64,000 nucleotides of DNA from Prinsepia uniflora (Eukaryota > Streptophyta > Magnoliopsida > Rosales > Rosaceae): contig CM064872.1 of the NCBI GenBank assembly GCA_032719365.1, positions 49,956,252 to 50,020,251 on the forward strand, read 5' to 3'. The notes under the pieces are model-generated. The model searched no databases, was not told where the DNA came from, and saw only the letters and a program-made list of their open reading frames with translations. Within the stretch, counting starts at the first letter, position 1; each line of letters starts with the position of its first letter. The position numbers were made by a program, and so were the translations under genes. Of this stretch, positions 1 to 11,819 are shown one piece after another.

Positions 1-181
1 GTTTTACATTTGTGATTTCTATGATGTTGATTATGGATTGGTAATGTACATGATTACACGTATTTCGAGGCGATTTACATATTTGCACGTATACCGAGGT
101 CTATGGTTTTACACTGATTATACATGCTTATGGTTTCGGTAATGGTTTAATGAAATGGTTTTGGATTTGAAAAGGTAAACT

Positions 182-540
182 CGGGCATGAGACCCATTTT
201 TTTTGGAAACCCTCGGACTTGAAGTCCATTTTAGTTACATTATCGGGCTAGGGGCCCAATTGGTCCGTGGATTGATTTTGGATTTGAAAATATGGAATCG
301 GGCATGAGACCCATTTGATTTACGAACTATCGGATGTGGAGTCCATTTGATTTAATAAGGCATCAGGCCGGAGGCCCAGTTGGTTTACGAAATAGCGCTG
401 GAGGCCCAGTTGGTTTTTGAAATCGGGCTTGAGGCCCAGTTGGTTTACATGATTGGGCTTGAGGCCCAATTGGTTATGATATCGGGAATGAGTCCCATTT
501 ATGGTTTATAAAGTTGATTTCGGGTTCGGAGACCCAAAAT
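182..540 (+). repeat. Array of short hairpin-like units in LTR A
   Basis: About ten imperfect units of roughly 25-60 bp built on CGGGCATGAGACCCATTTG or CGGGCTTGAGGCCCAGTTGG. Each core (GGGC...GCCC) can fold on itself. The equivalent region of other copies has the reverse-complement form (GGGTCATGCCCGA, GGGACTCAGCCCAAAACC). Confidence 0.7.
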
Positions 541-1441
541 AGATTTAGAAACATGGATTTCTGGTTTCATGAAGGTTTTTGGGGACCAGGCATGGGTCCT
601 TTAAAAGGTTTGAAAGATTTTGAGAATGACTTCGAAATGGTTTTTCATATACCATCCTTTATTTATGGATTGTCTCCTCCGGGGAGGGTCGTTGGCCTGG
701 GTAGACCCCGGAATAGTCACGGAGCATTAACTGAGTGGAGTCACCCCCGTGGGGTACCTTACTCTCAAGAAGGCATATATGGATTATAACCCCTAGGAAG
801 GGTCAATGATCTGCGGACATTGACCTGGGTGGACCCTAGGAAGACTTGGGATTTGAGACCCTGGGTAGCACGCATGTAGCTTTTGAATCCGTGACAGGAT
901 TGGTTATATGATATTTGTTAAACATGGTTTATTGGATTTATGACTTGGTAATTGGATTTCAGAAATGATATTTATATGTTTTATGGATTTGGGCAGTGAC
1001 ATACTTGGATCTTGATTTAGGGATTTTCGTATCCTATGGTTTTGGGCTGAGTTCCCACATATGTCAGATTTACGGTTTCGGGCTAAGGGCTAGGATTCGA
1101 GAAAAGGGAAATGGTTTTTGGTTTTCCTAAATGGTTTTTATTACATGGGAAATAAATTGGTTTTCGAATGCACACTTTTTAGTGAAGGGCATAAATGTCT
1201 TTATGAAATGTGTTTTTATGAACTTATTACTTTTCGTCCAATCACAGCTTTTAATAATTTTAATGCCCTTTAGGTTGATCAAGGATGTGGACTGTAGTAG
1301 AGACCGAGACATCACACTCCTCCACCGGATCCTAGCGCGCTTTGGAAGCCCGTTGGGCTGAAGGTTTTGAATTATTCCTTATCTGACACTTCGTGTCAGA
1401 CAGGAGTATAACAAATCCCGTGATAATCCCGAGGGGATTGG

Positions 1442-4126
1442 TGTCAGGACCCGTCCCAAATATCACCTCGATACCCGGGACCAACCCTGCTCCCGTCTAA
1501 CAATCACACTTAAAGTGCCACAAGAACTTCAATATAACCATAAGTATAACTATCAGACCAGGGAGTAAATATAATACAACTGTAGAACAGAGCATAGCGT
1601 TATACAAAACAGGCACAAAAGTCCTACTAGGCTAATCTCGCAACGGAAGAACGTCGTAAGCTCTATGCCTCGGTCCCTGCCTCAACGTTCACCCCAGCGC
1701 TATCACCACGACCTGGAGGGTAAATTAAAAACAAAAGGTGTGAGTGGACTAAAAGAAATAAAAGGTCTAAAACACGATTTAAGAATAAAACAGTTTAAAG
1801 AAAACAATAAGGTTTTTCCCTCCATTTTAATATATGCATGCCTAACTAAGTACTAGAAAACCACAATATAAAACAGTATGATAAGTATGCTAAGATCGTA
1901 TCATAAAACCAAATCCGCAAATATCAAAATCTGATCAAACCTGCTGGGTCTATCCGAGTCTTTAAACTCAACCAGGCCTCAAATGTAATCCGAGTCTTCA
2001 ATAGGCCTACGGGGGTAGTATCATAAATATCGAGTCTTTAAACTCCCGAGTCTTTAAACTCAATCCAGGCCCGTCCCCCGTCAATCAGAATCCGGGTCTT
2101 TAAACCCAATATCCAGATCGAGCAAATCCAATCCAAAACCAATTTAAAATCAATTCTAAGTCCATATCCAAACCCGAATTCGAAATCCCCGATTCGAAGC
2201 CCTTCCGGCGTTCAGAATCGTCATTCCGAACTCAAATCCGGAAATCCACGAAATCCAGTTTAAACCAAAATCAGGTTTACCAAAATCATGTCCCAGAATT
2301 CATTTATAACCATCAGAACAAAATTATAAGGTGAAATCCCAAAGTATAGCATCAAAATTACAAATCCAGTTTTTTCTCGAAAAACGTGCGAAAACCCGAA
2401 AATATCTCGAAAAACGTGCAAACATATCAATCACATATAATCGTCATCAACAAGCATAAAACATACTTAAAATCATAAAACAGGAATAAAAACAGCTAGG
2501 CATGCTCGTAAGAAAAAGAAAGAGTCCACTCACTAATCAGAAAATGTCAATCGCGCTCCGTGCGCTTCTCGACCATCTCAGGCGTCTCCCGTCCTATCAA
2601 TAGGCACCAAATAGGGTCACAAATACGTCAAATATGCTAACCCTAATTTCCCCAAATTTTTGGGAATTTATACGTAATTTAAACTTAAACCCTAAACCGT
2701 CCGAATCCTCGAACTATCCTGTAACATCGTCCGATTAACTCAAAAATTACACCAATGGATTCCTTAGAACATTTAGAACAAAAACCATGTTGGAAGTTTG
2801 TTCAGAATCCTCTCCACGCGCCGCCCAAAGTGGCTGCGCGTGGGCCTCACGCGCCTGCTACAGTGCATCGTCTACCTCGAGTCACCCGGTTCTCCTTCAT
2901 TCTTCCACTATTTCCGTCCAATCCAATCCCAGAAGCTTCGTCCAATTCCCTACAACCAAACCCAGTCCTAAAACTTGGAAATCGAAGCATAAAACCCCTC
3001 GTCTTCATCCCTGAAACAAACTGCCCGTTTGCAATGTTTTGGCCTCCGGCCACCCAGGCCTTCCCCCGTCACGGCGACCATCCTAGACGACTCCTAGGAC
3101 CTCCCTGAAGCTCACATCACTCACCAAAACCCTCGACTCTAGCCCAAAGTCCACGACTTTTGAAAACAATCAAACGGGAAAAACAGGGGAATGGGGTCTC
3201 ACCTGCGATTCTTCCTCCGCCGTCTGCACCGCCGTGTACCACGGTGTCCAATGAGTCCTCTGCGGTCGTCCTAACTCCTCCTCAGCTTGGTTTGAACCAC
3301 AACATGACACATCCACCACCTCTGTCCCACGGCCTCTCTGTTTTCTCTGAAAACTCAGCCTCACCACCGCCCTGTTTCTTGCACGATCTCACCCCCAAAT
3401 TCCGATCACCAGCTTCCTCTCTTCTCTCTGTTACTCTCACAACTCACAGGACTCTCACACACGCACAGAATCGATCACACTCACTACCGCCTCACCACTC
3501 TGTTTTCTGCTTCTCAAACCAATTTGCACGGTTCAAAATAACACATAATGTGGCCGTGTGTAATTTAGACCGTCCTAGAACCATCCAGCCATCCCCACGT
3601 GTCCAATTCTCAAGGACCATCAGTACAAATATCCAATCCCACTCATGCCACTTGCCCTTATCTAATTGGCCCTAAAGACAAAAAGACCAAAATGCCCCTA
3701 GAGTTAAAATTACCATTTTACCCTCAAACTTTCCAGACCCATAACTATTTCGTCCGACGTCCGATGACAGCTTGCCGCCTGTCTTTATACTCAGGACGTC
3801 GAAACCTATCTAACGATCCTCGGTCTACGTGAAAATCACAAGTCTACTAAAAAGTCAACATTTTCCCCTAATTAATCAAAATTACGGTAACGCCCTTAAT
3901 CTTCTGAACGTCATAACTTTTTCTCCGATTGTCCAAATCGGACCTACCACCTGTCTACGGACTCGTAACGTCCTAAACTACGTCATGGTCAATGGTCAAC
4001 GCTCATCAAACCTGTAAATAAAAAAGTCAACTTTAGCGCACTATTCACAAGGGCAAAGTCGTCCTTTTATACAAATCTTTTTACAAAGTTGCATTTGTAC
4101 CCTTCCTGAAGGTACGGGTTGTTACA
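1442..4126 (-). mobile_element. Solo long LTR 'B' inserted in LTR A
   Basis: 2685 bp. Written on the - strand it starts TGTAACAACCCGTACC and ends GGGACGGGTCCTGACA. It is flanked by a perfect 5-bp target-site duplication ATTGG (1437-1441 and 4127-4131), and no second LTR or interior is present, so it is a solo LTR. Removing it restores the end of LTR A. It belongs to the subfamily with GAGTCTTTAAACTC units (1954-2115) and carries the conserved GC-rich block at about 2815-2857. The ORFs inside it (for example 3160-3675) have no recognisable domain. Confidence 0.85.
1954..2115 (-). repeat. GAGTCTTTAAACTC repeat cluster in LTR B
   Basis: Four to six copies of a near-palindromic 14-mer GAGTCTTTAAACTC (or GGGTCTTTAAACCC) around a TTTAAA core, interspersed with CAGGCCCGTCCCC. 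The same cluster appears in LTR E (55670-55900, opposite strand) and LTR F (57070-57330). Confidence 0.75.
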
Positions 4127-4145
4127 ATTGGGATGAGTCATGTCA

Positions 4146-4916
4146 ATTGAGATGAGAAATTTTAGGATGCACGTGTCAGGATCTGGACGATACTTTGGTG
4201 GCACTTACCCAATCAGAGTTCCTGCTATAGTAGACGAGTAAAGACTCCAAATACTTATTTCAGTAGGTAGCTACCGAAATTTCTGTACAATCTTCTTCAC
4301 TTCATAACTTCTTTTATCAGTAGAATCGCCAAGGGTGATGCCTTGCGACACTGAATAACTTTGGAGATGGTCATTGCTGTGTCTATGAGGGGCACGAGCT
4401 TGAGGATTCTACTAGTTGGCGCGCTGACCAATTGTTTGTGATGTGTTTCCTTCGTCCAAGAATTCCTGCAGTAGTTCTGCTTTAATTTTGGTCTTGGTTG
4501 CTAAGTCGGGTGATTTGCCACGACAATCTAGCTCTTGATGGCAATCCACGTGAATTTTGACGAGTATTGTGTAGTGATTCCTTTGCCAAACAACGTGGGA
4601 AATTATTTATTAGGAGTAAAAAAAAGAGTTTGTAATTAATAAGTAATTCTGGCTAAGTAATACTTATAATTGGCTTTTAATAATAAATAATTTGCTGGGA
4701 AATTATTTTTAGGAGTAGGAAAATAAAGCTTTAATTAATTGAATAATCCTTTAAAAAATGATGTTTACTTATGAATCAAATCCTCATTATTTGAAGGAGA
4801 TGTCTTATTTTGGTGATATAGTTACTTATTAAATAATATACTTAGCTTGTAAATATATTTAATTAACGCGTAATAATTATACCCGATAATGATTCTACCA
4901 AAGATAGAATTGTTAT
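4146..4916. other. Intergenic stretch, no gene seen
   Basis: No ORF of interest and no recognised repeat. It becomes strongly AT-rich after about 4600, with TTTAATTAATT-type runs. Confidence 0.5.
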
Positions 4917-5297
4917 TGTCGACGCTGCATTTGACCAAGCAATAGACCCATTTAAAGACGACTTGGGAGAATTACTAAAGCCCATGTTCAAGGCTCATCT
5001 TGGAGGCCCATCAACAAGGCCCATGCCTGAATACTACAACTATGATCTAACCCTAGATAACTCCTATAAATAGGGAGCCTCCTCGCTTATTCTGGGGACT
5101 CAACCTCTTCATCCTCTCTACAAACACTATTATCTCTCAAAGGCTCAGAGTCTTATACTTGTATAAAATATCATATTATTAATGAGAGAGAGGCAACACC
5201 GTGGACGTAGCCCGATTTGGGTGAACCACGTACTTTCTTGTGTCTTAGTGTGCGTGCGTGTCTTTACAGTCTCGTTGGTACAATTTTTGCATCAACA
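4917..5297 (+). mobile_element. Solo LTR, 381 bp
   Basis: Begins TGTCGACGCTGC and ends TTTTGCATCAACA. It is flanked by a perfect 5-bp duplication GTTAT (4912-4916, 5298-5302). It has a TATA box (TATAAATA, 5065-5072) about 150 bp into the element and the CGTGG...CCACG stem near 5200-5235 that I recognise from many plant LTRs. There is no internal domain and no second LTR. Superfamily not determined. Confidence 0.85.
5065..5072 (+). promoter_or_regulatory. TATA box of the solo LTR
   Basis: TATAAATA followed at a normal distance by a pyrimidine-rich, TC-laden leader (about 5100-5140). This is a typical LTR Pol II promoter layout. Activity is unknown. Confidence 0.5.
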
Positions 5298-5302
5298 GTT
5301 AT

Positions 5303-7516
5303 TATATAAATTATGAGCCACATGACAGCTCAACAATTTTTGGACAAATTATGCTCTCACAAATAGCAAAAAGAGATTATCGTGATTATTGATAGAAAGA
5401 GGAGAAGATGAACTTAGAAGATCATCACGTATGTTTTCATAAATATTAAGACAGGTTTATTATTTTTTCATGTGATTGTTGTGATTATTGAATTTAGTTG
5501 TGTTACGTGTTGAATTCTTAAGTAAACTATTTCTAATTTTTAAAAAATTGGTGTTTTCATCAGACTAAAGGATGATGTTTTGAAAAATAAATAAATTTAA
5601 GGATGACAGTAAAACCACTTGAGTTAAAAGTCGATCTAAAAATACCACTAAGTTAACATTGTGTTTTCAACAAGTAGTTGCATATGTTGCTGAATTATGT
5701 GATAATTTTAGTAAATGTCTTTATACTTTAATATTAATGTCTCATATATTTGAATTTTATCTTAATATTTATGTTAGTCACTTTCTGTTAAAAAAAACTG
5801 ATCTTTATCATAATTTTAACCACCATCTTTATACTTCAATATTAGTGTTTGATGTCCCTGAATTTTAGCCTAATATTTCCGTTAGTTCTTCCGTTTATTT
5901 TTCAAAACAATTCCGTTAAAAAAATCACGTGTGTTGATGCACAAAATGTGCCAACTTAGGGAGCGAATGATGCTCTACCACGTGCCCTGTGTAAACCTGA
6001 AAAAGAAGGAAACTGGTCGGTCGGTCAGAGTATAGGCACCGGTGTGGTACCGGCCCAAAGGTACTCCGACGCCCAAGTCAGTGGTCGGTCAAAGATTTTG
6101 AGGGTAGTGGAGAGTATACTATAAAAGTAGTAGTAAACAGTAAATTGCTTGGTTACCTTTGTACGACAAATGGACCCTTTGTACGGGTGCGATGACTATA
6201 ATATTTGTATTTTCCCGATGTGGGACAAATGTCAATTCGCTGTGGGACTGACACGTGGAGGTGCCATTCAGACCCGACTAGGGTTTGTTCGTGTGAGTGG
6301 GCCTGGACCCCTTGGGCTTGTGCTAGGCAATGGTACTGGGCCGACCGGTCGGTCTGGGCCGACTCACCGACCGACAGGAGCTGGGCCCCTAGAGTCGGCA
6401 GGTGGCGTGGTGTTAAAAGAGGGATGGGCTTCTAGGTAGGTCTGGGCCGACATGCGGAACCAAGTAGAGGGCTGGGCCTCCAAGATTGGTCTGAACTGGT
6501 ACTGTTTTGGCAATGGACTGGGCCTGTAGTTAGTATGGGCTTTAAGCTTGGTCTGGGCCGATATGGTATGAACAACGTGAAATATATATGAATTAAAAAT
6601 TTGCCCCATTTTCTAATGGAATTCATTTGAAAAATATACCGAGGGACATAAATATTAGGTTAATATTTAGAAATGAGGGACACTAATGTTGAATTATAAG
6701 GACAATTGCTAGAATTATGATAAAATTCATGAATAGTTTCAATTAGAGGTGGTACGTTGTGATTCGATATGGATATTAACAATATCCAAATCCAAACCGT
6801 TAAAATCTTAACGGTTCGATACGGTTTGAATTTTCTAAATTTAGAAATAAAACCGTTTCGATCCAAATTTTTACTAACGATTCGGTTTGGATCGAAACGG
6901 TTTGCAACCCGTCTAGGCATAAAAAAAAGATATTAAAAAAAGTAGGGATATAAAAAACAACAGAATAAGCAATACTCAAAATTTTGTATATTAAGCTTCC
7001 GGAGGTTGAATTGCAAACATTGCCACTATATTAAGATTTATTAATCAAATATTAAAACTTATTAACTTTTTATTATACTCTTATCTGGATATAAATATAT
7101 TTATCTCGATATATCTAGATATCTTTTTATTTTTATTATTTTTATTTTGCATTAATAATAAATTTTAAAATTAATAAAAATTAATATATTTCTTAATATT
7201 CCAATTTATATTTAACAGATTTATAAAATGAAAATTCAAATCGAAACAGTTATTAACAAAATATTAATATTGAGATTCAATTTTAAGTTTGAACCATTTA
7301 GATTAAGTAATATTGAGTGAATTGAAATTTAAACATGGGATATCGCGTACAAAGACGTTTAACGTGTCAAGGGCTCGAATCGACCCACTGTTTAACGGGT
7401 CCGAACTGGAATTGTCACACAAATGGCTGTGAGGTGGCCGTTTTAGACCCAATGGTCCGTTTTATCCTCAGGGCTCTTCTTGCTAACAGTCCCAGTCCAA
7501 TGGCGAAGCTTATCCA
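5303..7516. other. Upstream intergenic region and presumed IleRS promoter
   Basis: Mostly AT-rich. It contains a GC-rich patch rich in GGGCCGACCGGTCGG and CTGGGCC motifs (about 6000-6560) and a patch of inverted AACGGTTCGATACGGTTT-type repeats (about 6740-6915), both probably scraps of mobile elements. I could not identify a convincing TATA box for the IleRS gene within 7000-7516. Confidence 0.4.
6740..6915. repeat. Inverted-repeat scrap, possibly a MITE remnant
   Basis: Repeated GGTTTGGATCGAAACGGTTT and its complement arranged around a centre near 6840, flanked by AGAGGTGGTACG and CCCGTCTAGGCAT. The ends resemble those of hAT-type non-autonomous elements, but no clear terminal repeats or target duplication were found. 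Confidence 0.3.
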
Positions 7517-10500
7517 ATGAACTTCAAATTCAAATCCTTCGCTACACACTCCTTCACGTTCCAACCCATGAAGGCCACAATGGCTGCGATTCAGACCTCT
7601 CAATACAGGGTATATATACATATATTTATGTATGTGGTGGGTTTACAAAAACAAAGACAAACACTGAACTTTTTTAGCTCACACAGTTGAGTGTTCACGA
7701 ATCACGCTTCATTTGATTGCTGAGAAAGTGTTAGGAAAGACTAGAAAGACTTGGGGCAGTTTCGAAAGCATTATGCGTTGCGTTTTTGACGTCGTAATGG
7801 CTGGTCGCTTCTGTCAAATTGTTGAATATTTGTCGTGGTGAAGTGATAATGTGTTTGGATTCAGATTTTAGAGTTGTACACGAATGTGCGTCACTTTTGA
7901 TTCTTTGTGTGCATAAAATAGTTTTCTCATTAGCTGCTTTTGAGTTTATGGTATGCGGATAGGCTTTTTCTTGTGGTGCACCAGTTGCTTGATGAAATGC
8001 CACAGAGGGACTTCGTTTCTATGGTTGATGTTTCGAAATCTTCATTTCTATGGTTGATGTTTCGAAATCTTCATTTCTATGGTTGATGTTTCGAAGGTTT
8101 CTCTTCCTCTATTAAAACTTATTTGGAACTGTTAGGACTTAGCTGAGATGTGCCTGTTCAGAAATCTTCGAAAGAGTCAGAAGATGCGGATAGAAAAGAA
8201 AAAAAGCAATTTGAAAGTTCATTGCTCTCTGTTTATTGTAAATGAACTTCGAAAGTGAAGAGTAGATGGTACTGACTTTCCATTTTCTGGAAACTAGGAT
8301 TTCCTATGTTTTCTGTTGAAAAAAAAGCAAGAAAGTCCACTTTGTTTCTTCCCTTCTAAGTGAAATTCAACAACCAAATGAGTCGTCTAATAACCAATTC
8401 TGAACTAAATTAATCATTCTTGTAACTTAATATTAACAGGTAAATTTAGATTTCTTTCCACAAGTCTTAAGTGACCTTCACAGTTGTGAAATTTTTCTTT
8501 TTTTGTTCTTCTGAACTTCTTCCAACATTATATTACTTTGACAGAGGATTGGTTTCATTATTGAGTTAAAATTTTTATTTGAACATTCAATTTTTGCCTC
8601 AGCTGACTCCATCTTAAATCTTCTTAGTATGTTTTAGTAAACCAAACTGATAAATTGTGTTGTACATGATCAGGTTCTGTCGCAAAGAACTTGCTCATCT
8701 TTTAGGAGCACAGGTTGTGTTGGCTTATTTTATTTCAGGGAAAAATCTTCAGTCAATGCATTCTCCCTCCTTAATGTGGCACACTATTGCACCTATTCCA
8801 AAGATGACTTTGTTTCTTCCTCAAAGCGAAGATCTAGAGGACCTGTTATGGCTGCAAAGAAAGCAGCTGAAGGTGCTATTCTGTGTTATCACTCTTCCTT
8901 GAAAGATGGCCTTTGTAATGTTGACCTATCACATGATTTGTGGAGTGTTTCTTACAAACTATTTGTAGTTTTTTCCCTGAAAGCAGAACATGATATTCTT
9001 TTTCTTTTCTTTTTTCCTAATTGCTCGGGTTGATTGTTGTTCTTCAGGGGCAAAGCAAGAAGATGGAAAATACAAGCACACCGTTGATCTGCCAAAGACA
9101 TCGTTTGGCATGAGAGCGAACTCTTCAATACGAGAGCCTGAAATTCAAAAAATATGGGATGAAAATCAAGTATTCAAAAGAGTTGTTGATAAAAATACAG
9201 GAGTGAGTTTTGCACTGTGGCTTAGTATACGTGACCTGACACAACTTATTGGCTAACTTATACTTACTTGGTCAGGAAAATTTCATACTTCATGATGGTC
9301 CTCCGTATGCCAATGGCGATCTTCACATAGGTCATGCTTTAAATAAGATTTTAAAGGATTTTATTAATCGTTATAAGGTATAGCCTTTCCCTACTAATCC
9401 ATTCACTATCATTCTCTTACGTATAATTGACTTTCATTTCTTAGCTGTCTGTGAGGTAATTTGTGTATAAATTACTGTGGATTGGCTTTCTTGGTTTGTC
9501 TATCTTGAAAGTTGCCTAATCAATCATAACAGTTGGACCACAAACAAAGAGTTTGTTATCAAATTTGAACCCTTGCCTAGTTTCTATATATGCGTTAAGA
9601 ACTTAAAAGTATTGGTGAAGGATTGTTATTGATAAGTAATGATTGCCATTGTCCACCAATGCTTTTCATATTTCAAGATTAATTGAAGTTAATATTCTAG
9701 CACACATCTTGTATTCTCCAACAGGAATTGAATGCTTGAACACCAGTTTTCACTTTCGTTTGAAAAATATGATGAGGTTTTCATTTGAAGAGCATGATGA
9801 TATCTGGATTTCACTTGTGTCTATAGTTCTTTAAAGTATCAAAATAGTTCTATACATTTGAAGGAAAATTATAAACAATAACTTTGGATGCTGGTTAAGA
9901 AGATAAAAAAGCATAAGAATTTCATGCTGGTTTTAAAATATTTCTTCAACTAATATTTTGACGAACTATGCTCACAATATACTAAAAGAATTAGAACAAA
10001 GAAGCTTTAATTACAGAGAGTCACAGACCCAGCTTCTGTCCTCTTCATACATACATACTAAGCCACATTTGGTTTTCTGTCAAAGTTCAATGATTCTTGC
10101 ACAAAAATTAAATAAAGTTCGTTCTTATTTTTTATGTCGGCAGCTTCTTCAAAATTATAAAGTTCATTATGTGCCTGGCTGGGATTGTCATGGCTTACCA
10201 ATTGAGTTGAAAGGCAAGTATTGTTTCGTTCCTATTCATTTATCTATCATGAAAAAACTTTCTGATGGAAAAATTTGAAGATGCGTTGCATAATCATATG
10301 CAAACTAATGATTTTTTCATGTAAAAATTTTGAATTTAAGACATCTTGAAAAGAACTACAAGGAGTACTTCTAGAAAAATTTCTCTGTTTCACCTAAAGT
10401 GCCTTAATTTGTAGAAATCAAGTTTAGGTGGACTAGGGTTTACTTATGTTGTTGTATGTGCTGATTCACTTCTTTGTCATTTCAATTATTCCAGTCCTGC

Positions 10501-11819
10501 AATCACTTGATCAAGCTTCTCGAAAGGACCTTACACCAATAAAGTTGAGAGCAAAGGCAGCTAAGTTTGCCAAGCAAGCAGTTAAGATTCAGATGGAATC
10601 ATTTAAGGTAAACTCCCTTTTTTCGTCTCTCACATAAATTGTTTGTTTCTGGGCTCTGTAAGTATGATACTTCTCAGATGATTTTTCTGGATCTTTCAGT
10701 TGTAACTTGCAATTTATTTATGTTGTTAGGATTTTGATTTTGATTTTGAAAAGAAAAACAGAAAAAAGAATTTAGTTAATGAGATTGGAATCCTTTGTGT
10801 GGGATATTCTTGAACATTAATTGTGTCATCTGCTTGCAGCGTTATGGAGTGTGGGCGGACTGGAATAACCCCTACCTAACTCTTGATCCAGAATATGAAG
10901 CTGCTCAGGTAGTTACAATTTTACTCGTGTTTTTTGGTAAGCAATTTAAATTGTATTTAACTCCTAGAAGATGGTCAACAATTGTAAACTATAATAAGAA
11001 GTTGTGTGCTAATAATTTTCAGATAACATTCATTTTTTTTCCTTCATACAAAATATAAAAAGAGAACTGAATTATATGGACAAAGACCTCAACCACCTCG
11101 ACCAGCTGATTGATGTTGGTCGTACATGCAGCTGAGTCAGTACAAATTTGTCTCATTTGTGCTGTATCATTTTCTAGATAGAAGTGTTTGGGCAGATGGT
11201 TATTCAAGGTTTTATCTACCGAGGCAGGAAACCAGTTCACTGGAGTCCCTCATCACGAACTGCTCTTGCAGAGGCTGAGTTGGAGGTAAATCTACTTTTC
11301 AAGATGTACATATTATAGAATATATCACCTCTATGACATGTGTAAACATGGGAATAGTGTGTTACTTTGAGATCGTTCTGACTATTGGTATCTTCAAGAA
11401 GTACTTTGTCCCAGCATAAAAGCTTATTTACCAAAGAAAAAAGTTCAAATGTGTTCAAGATTTTCCAGTTCATTTATGTTGTAGATCTCTTATAGAAGCA
11501 TAGATTTGTTCATGTGTTCCTTCCATAAATTACTATCCTTCTGTCTATAAAGGGACGCCAATTATTTTGCAGAAGTTTGCAGTTCGAGCTCAAATGTTTA
11601 TCTCATTTTGCTTTCTTACCTTGTATTATTATAGTTCCTATTCACTTGAATGATACTTTTATATGCAGTATCCGGAGGGGCATGTATCGAGAAGTATATA
11701 TGCTATTTTCAAATTGGTCCGTGCCTCTCCAACTTCAGGTGGCTTATTAAATGAATATTTCCCAGATGTGTTCTTGGCCATTTGGACAACTACTCCCTGG
11801 ACAATTCCAGCTAATGCTG
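7517..11819 (+). CDS. OVA2: IleRS exons 1-9: transit peptide, catalytic core start, editing domain start
   Basis: Residues 1-353. Exon 1 (31 codons) and most of exon 2 encode the poorly conserved targeting region. The conserved synthetase begins in exon 3 (HTVDLPKTSFGMRA). Exon 4 carries the ATP-binding signature PPYANGDLHIGHAL. Exons 5-6 encode the VPGWDCHGLPIE segment and the following helix. Exons 7-8 continue the Rossmann fold (WADWNNPYLTLDPEYEA, HWSPSSRTALAEAELE). Exon 9 enters the CP1 editing insertion with WTTTPWTIPANA. The introns are 73-1064 bp, AT-rich, and GT-AG except intron 5, which starts with GC. Nothing else was recognised in them apart from a small tandem repeat in intron 1. 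Confidence 0.95.

Larger units (their letters stand above)
1..4145 (+). mobile_element. Long LTR 'A' (5'-truncated by window, interrupted by LTR B)
   Basis: Sense-orientation LTR of the long-LTR family seen throughout the window. Its 3' part runs to 1441 and, after the inserted LTR B, resumes at 4132-4145 with GGATGAGTCATGTCA, a decayed form of the family terminus GGGACGGGTCCTGTCA. It contains the family's array of short GGGCYTGAGGCCCA units (about 182-540) and the block near 780-870 with GGGTCAATGATCTGCGG. The same blocks recur in reverse orientation in LTRs D and G. No coding content was recognised. Confidence 0.75.

Noticed and set aside
3160..3675. 171-codon ORF in LTR B as a host gene
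   Set aside because: Lies wholly inside a solo LTR with target duplications, low-complexity Ser/Pro/Thr composition, no domain, not kept in sister LTRs.
7480..7677. 65-codon ORF over exon 1 in another frame
   Set aside because: The frame that continues through exons 2 and 3 into conserved IleRS sequence starts at 7517; this ORF is a shadow.
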